A stretch of DNA of 15,729 nucleotides from JBOHDX01 sp050700835 (GTDB taxonomy: Bacteria > Actinomycetota > Actinomycetes > Propionibacteriales > Nocardioidaceae): contig JBOHDX010000028.1 of the NCBI GenBank assembly GCA_050700835.1, positions 1 to 15,729 of the forward strand, read 5' to 3'. Both the position numbers and the translations under genes were made by a program. The notes under the pieces are model-generated. The model had not been told where the DNA came from and ran no database searches. It saw nothing but the letters and a program-made list of their open reading frames with translations. Positions 14,684 to 15,729 of the stretch are shown piece after piece. The stretch's first letter is position 1. The number at the start of each line of letters is the position of its first letter.

Positions 14684-15423
14684 CGGCTGCCCTCCGTACT
14701 CGGCCCCGTTCCGGGACCGGCGGAACCGGTGTCGCCGAGCTGGCCCCGTCGCTGCGCATCCAGGTCGCGTCGGGGACCCCACCGACGCCGAGACTTTCTC
14801 CGCACGTCGACGCCACCGAGCACCGACATGCCAGTCACGTGCAACGTCGGAGCGTCGGGCGGCAACGGGTCGGAGCCGGTGCGGCCCTCGAAGCCACCGA
14901 GCAGACCGGATCCCTCGATGATCACGTTGACGCCGTCAGGGACGAAGATCTCGACTCCGCCGAGCAACGCCATGCAGTGGATGGTGACCTCGCGGGTCTC
15001 GAACGTCGCCTCGGTGAGGTCGAGCTCGACGCCACCGAGGATCGCGGTCGCCTTGTAGTGCTCCGGGAGGGTCCAGGCGCCACGGCGCTCCGCGCCACCG
15101 AGGATGGCCAGTGACCGGCGTACCCGCGGCGTACCTCCGATCGTCGGACCGCTCGGCGACACGGCAGCGACCGGCTTGGCGAGGTCGACGGGCAGATCGG
15201 CGGTCAGCGGCACGAGCTCACCCAGCGTCCGGGCGTGGAACGCGATGTCGAGGCGCTCGTCCAGCTCGTCGAACGTCAGACGTCCCTCACCGGCTGCCTC
15301 CCGGAGCCGCTCCACGACCTCGTCCCGATCCTGGTGGGAGGCACGCAGGCGCGCTCGGGCAACGGGAGCCGCGGCTCCGGCGTCGGTGCTGCCGGGGTCA
15401 TCGGGCGGCGAGGGCTGCGACAC
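14680..15423 (-). CDS. DUF1707 protein with LiaF-like LGG-repeat domain
   Basis: The function of this 247-residue protein is not established; DUF1707 proteins are common actinobacterial proteins. It has a Pro/Ala-rich head, then the DUF1707 domain at about 27-80 (RASHQDRDEVVERLREAAGEG with the LTFDELDERL helix). A glycine-turn domain follows with five LGG motifs at about 107-110, 128-131, 153-156, 174-177 and 202-204, each before a short strand (GGVELDL, GGVEIFV, GGVDVRR). This resembles the LiaF/cell-wall-active-antibiotic-response C-terminal domain. The basic, Gly/Ser tail is unstructured. No membrane helix is seen, so it is probably cytosolic. GTG 15423 has TAGTCT six bases upstream and no ribosome-binding site. 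The stop overlaps the WS/DGAT ATG, so the pair is co-translated. Confidence 0.85.
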   Translation of the reverse strand: MSQPSPPDDPGSTDAGAAAPVARARLRASHQDRDEVVERLREAAGEGRLTFDELDERLDIAFHARTLGELVPLTADLPVDLAKPVAAVSPSGPTIGGTPRVRRSLAILGGAERRGAWTLPEHYKATAILGGVELDLTEATFETREVTIHCMALLGGVEIFVPDGVNVIIEGSGLLGGFEGRTGSDPLPPDAPTLHVTGMSVLGGVDVRRKSRRRWGPRRDLDAQRRGQLGDTGSAGPGTGPSTEGSR

Positions 15424-15429
15424 GCGTCG

Positions 15430-15435
15430 AGACTA
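15430..15435 (-). promoter_or_regulatory. Putative -10 box of the DUF1707-WS/DGAT operon
   Basis: TAGTCT on the minus strand is followed by six bases (CGACGC) and the GTG start, a leaderless layout. No good -35 is evident upstream. Confidence 0.5.
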
Positions 15436-15458
15436 GCCCGCACCACGCAGATCGGGCA

Positions 15459-15491
15459 CCACCGCCGCTTTCCCGGCCGGGGTCACGGTGG
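15459..15491. repeat. Nested inverted repeat upstream of the DUF1707 gene
   Basis: Outer arms CCACCG (15459-15464) and CGGTGG (15486-15491) enclose a perfect 10-bp palindrome CCCGGCCGGG (15472-15481). It lies about 24 bp upstream of the predicted -10, so it could be an operator. It could also be a hairpin after the partial gene on the right, though no T run follows. GC-rich palindromes arise easily by chance in such DNA. Confidence 0.3.
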
Positions 15492-15587
15492 CGGGATCGA
15501 ACGGCGGCCCCGGAACTCAGATCGCCTCCAGTCAGCGACCGCGCCGCAGGGGACGAGCAGGCTCTGTCCACGATGACGCGCACAGGC

Positions 15588-15729
15588 TCAGTCCGCGACC
15601 ACGAGGACGGGTCGGTCGTCGACGAGCACGCGCACCCGCGTGCCGGGCAGCATCAAGGCGGCCTGGCTGCTCGGCAGTTGGGCCCCCGGGGTCAGCAGCG
15701 GCATCGCGACGTGGCGCCAGTACTGCCAG
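15588..15729 (-). CDS. C-terminus of an unrecognised protein, 5' end outside the window
   Basis: On the minus strand, 46 codons enter from the right edge and end at TGA 15590-15588. Almost every third codon base is G or C, and the product reads WQYWRHVAMPLLTPGAQL near the edge and VRVLVDDRPVLVVAD at the end, which looks like a genuine folded C-terminus with a final beta strand. I do not recognise the family. It is the gene upstream of DUF1707 on the same strand, 164 bp away, with a separate promoter-like box between them. Confidence 0.65.
   Translation of the reverse strand, partial: WQYWRHVAMPLLTPGAQLPSSQAALMLPGTRVRVLVDDRPVLVVAD

Overview
The window is high-GC DNA, with G or C at most third codon positions. 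It is dense with genes and looks like the chromosome of an actinobacterium. The gene set supports this: a mycolate-free actinobacterial mix of DUF6542, DUF4245 and DUF1707 proteins, a WS/DGAT acyltransferase and GlpX-type fructose bisphosphatase. Several genes have a TAnnnT -10 box placed 6-8 bases before the start codon, which is the usual layout of leaderless actinobacterial transcripts. The gene order ychF / DUF6542 / ispH / xseA-xseB / DUF4245 / glpX matches, from memory, a conserved core of actinobacterial genomes (for example the region around Rv1099c-Rv1112 in Mycobacterium tuberculosis). A Nocardioidaceae-like or related actinomycete is plausible, but the genus cannot be fixed from this sequence.

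Layout. 1-1703 (minus): a GNAT acetyltransferase followed by ychF, whose stop codon is just off the left edge. 1849-3473 (plus): rmuC and a small DUF6542 membrane protein. 3485-4519 (minus): ispH, the last step of the MEP isoprenoid pathway. It diverges from xseA-xseB (4611-6112, plus), the two subunits of exonuclease VII. 6149-6709 (minus): a DUF4245 membrane-anchored protein. 6863-9976 (plus): a tightly overlapping molybdate operon with an HTH-TOBE regulator, modA, modB and modC. 10044-12101 (plus): glpX and a PfkB-type fructokinase, both feeding the fructose-6-phosphate pool. 12048-12310: a repeat-bearing intergenic stretch with a 60-bp inverted-repeat element, two 54-bp tandem repeats and a promoter with an operator-like dyad. 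12311-13210 (plus): an alpha/beta hydrolase. 13223-15423 (minus): a translationally coupled pair, a DUF1707/LiaF-like protein followed by a WS/DGAT. 15588-15729 (minus): the C-terminus of an unrecognised protein.

How it works together. Most of the window is housekeeping: ribosome-associated ATPase, DNA repair, isoprenoid synthesis and gluconeogenesis. The accessory module is the mod operon, which appears to carry its own sensor. Its promoter overlaps a perfect 13-bp palindrome and one of two near-identical 17-bp boxes spaced 33 bp apart, so an autoregulated molybdate/tungstate switch is the best hypothesis. No wholly new defence or mobile system was found. The most interesting items are the putative operators of the HTH-TOBE regulator, the apparent CTG start of modB, the repeat element that now encodes the C-terminus of the fructokinase together with the adjacent 54-bp repeats, and an unusual nucleotide-specificity motif in YchF.
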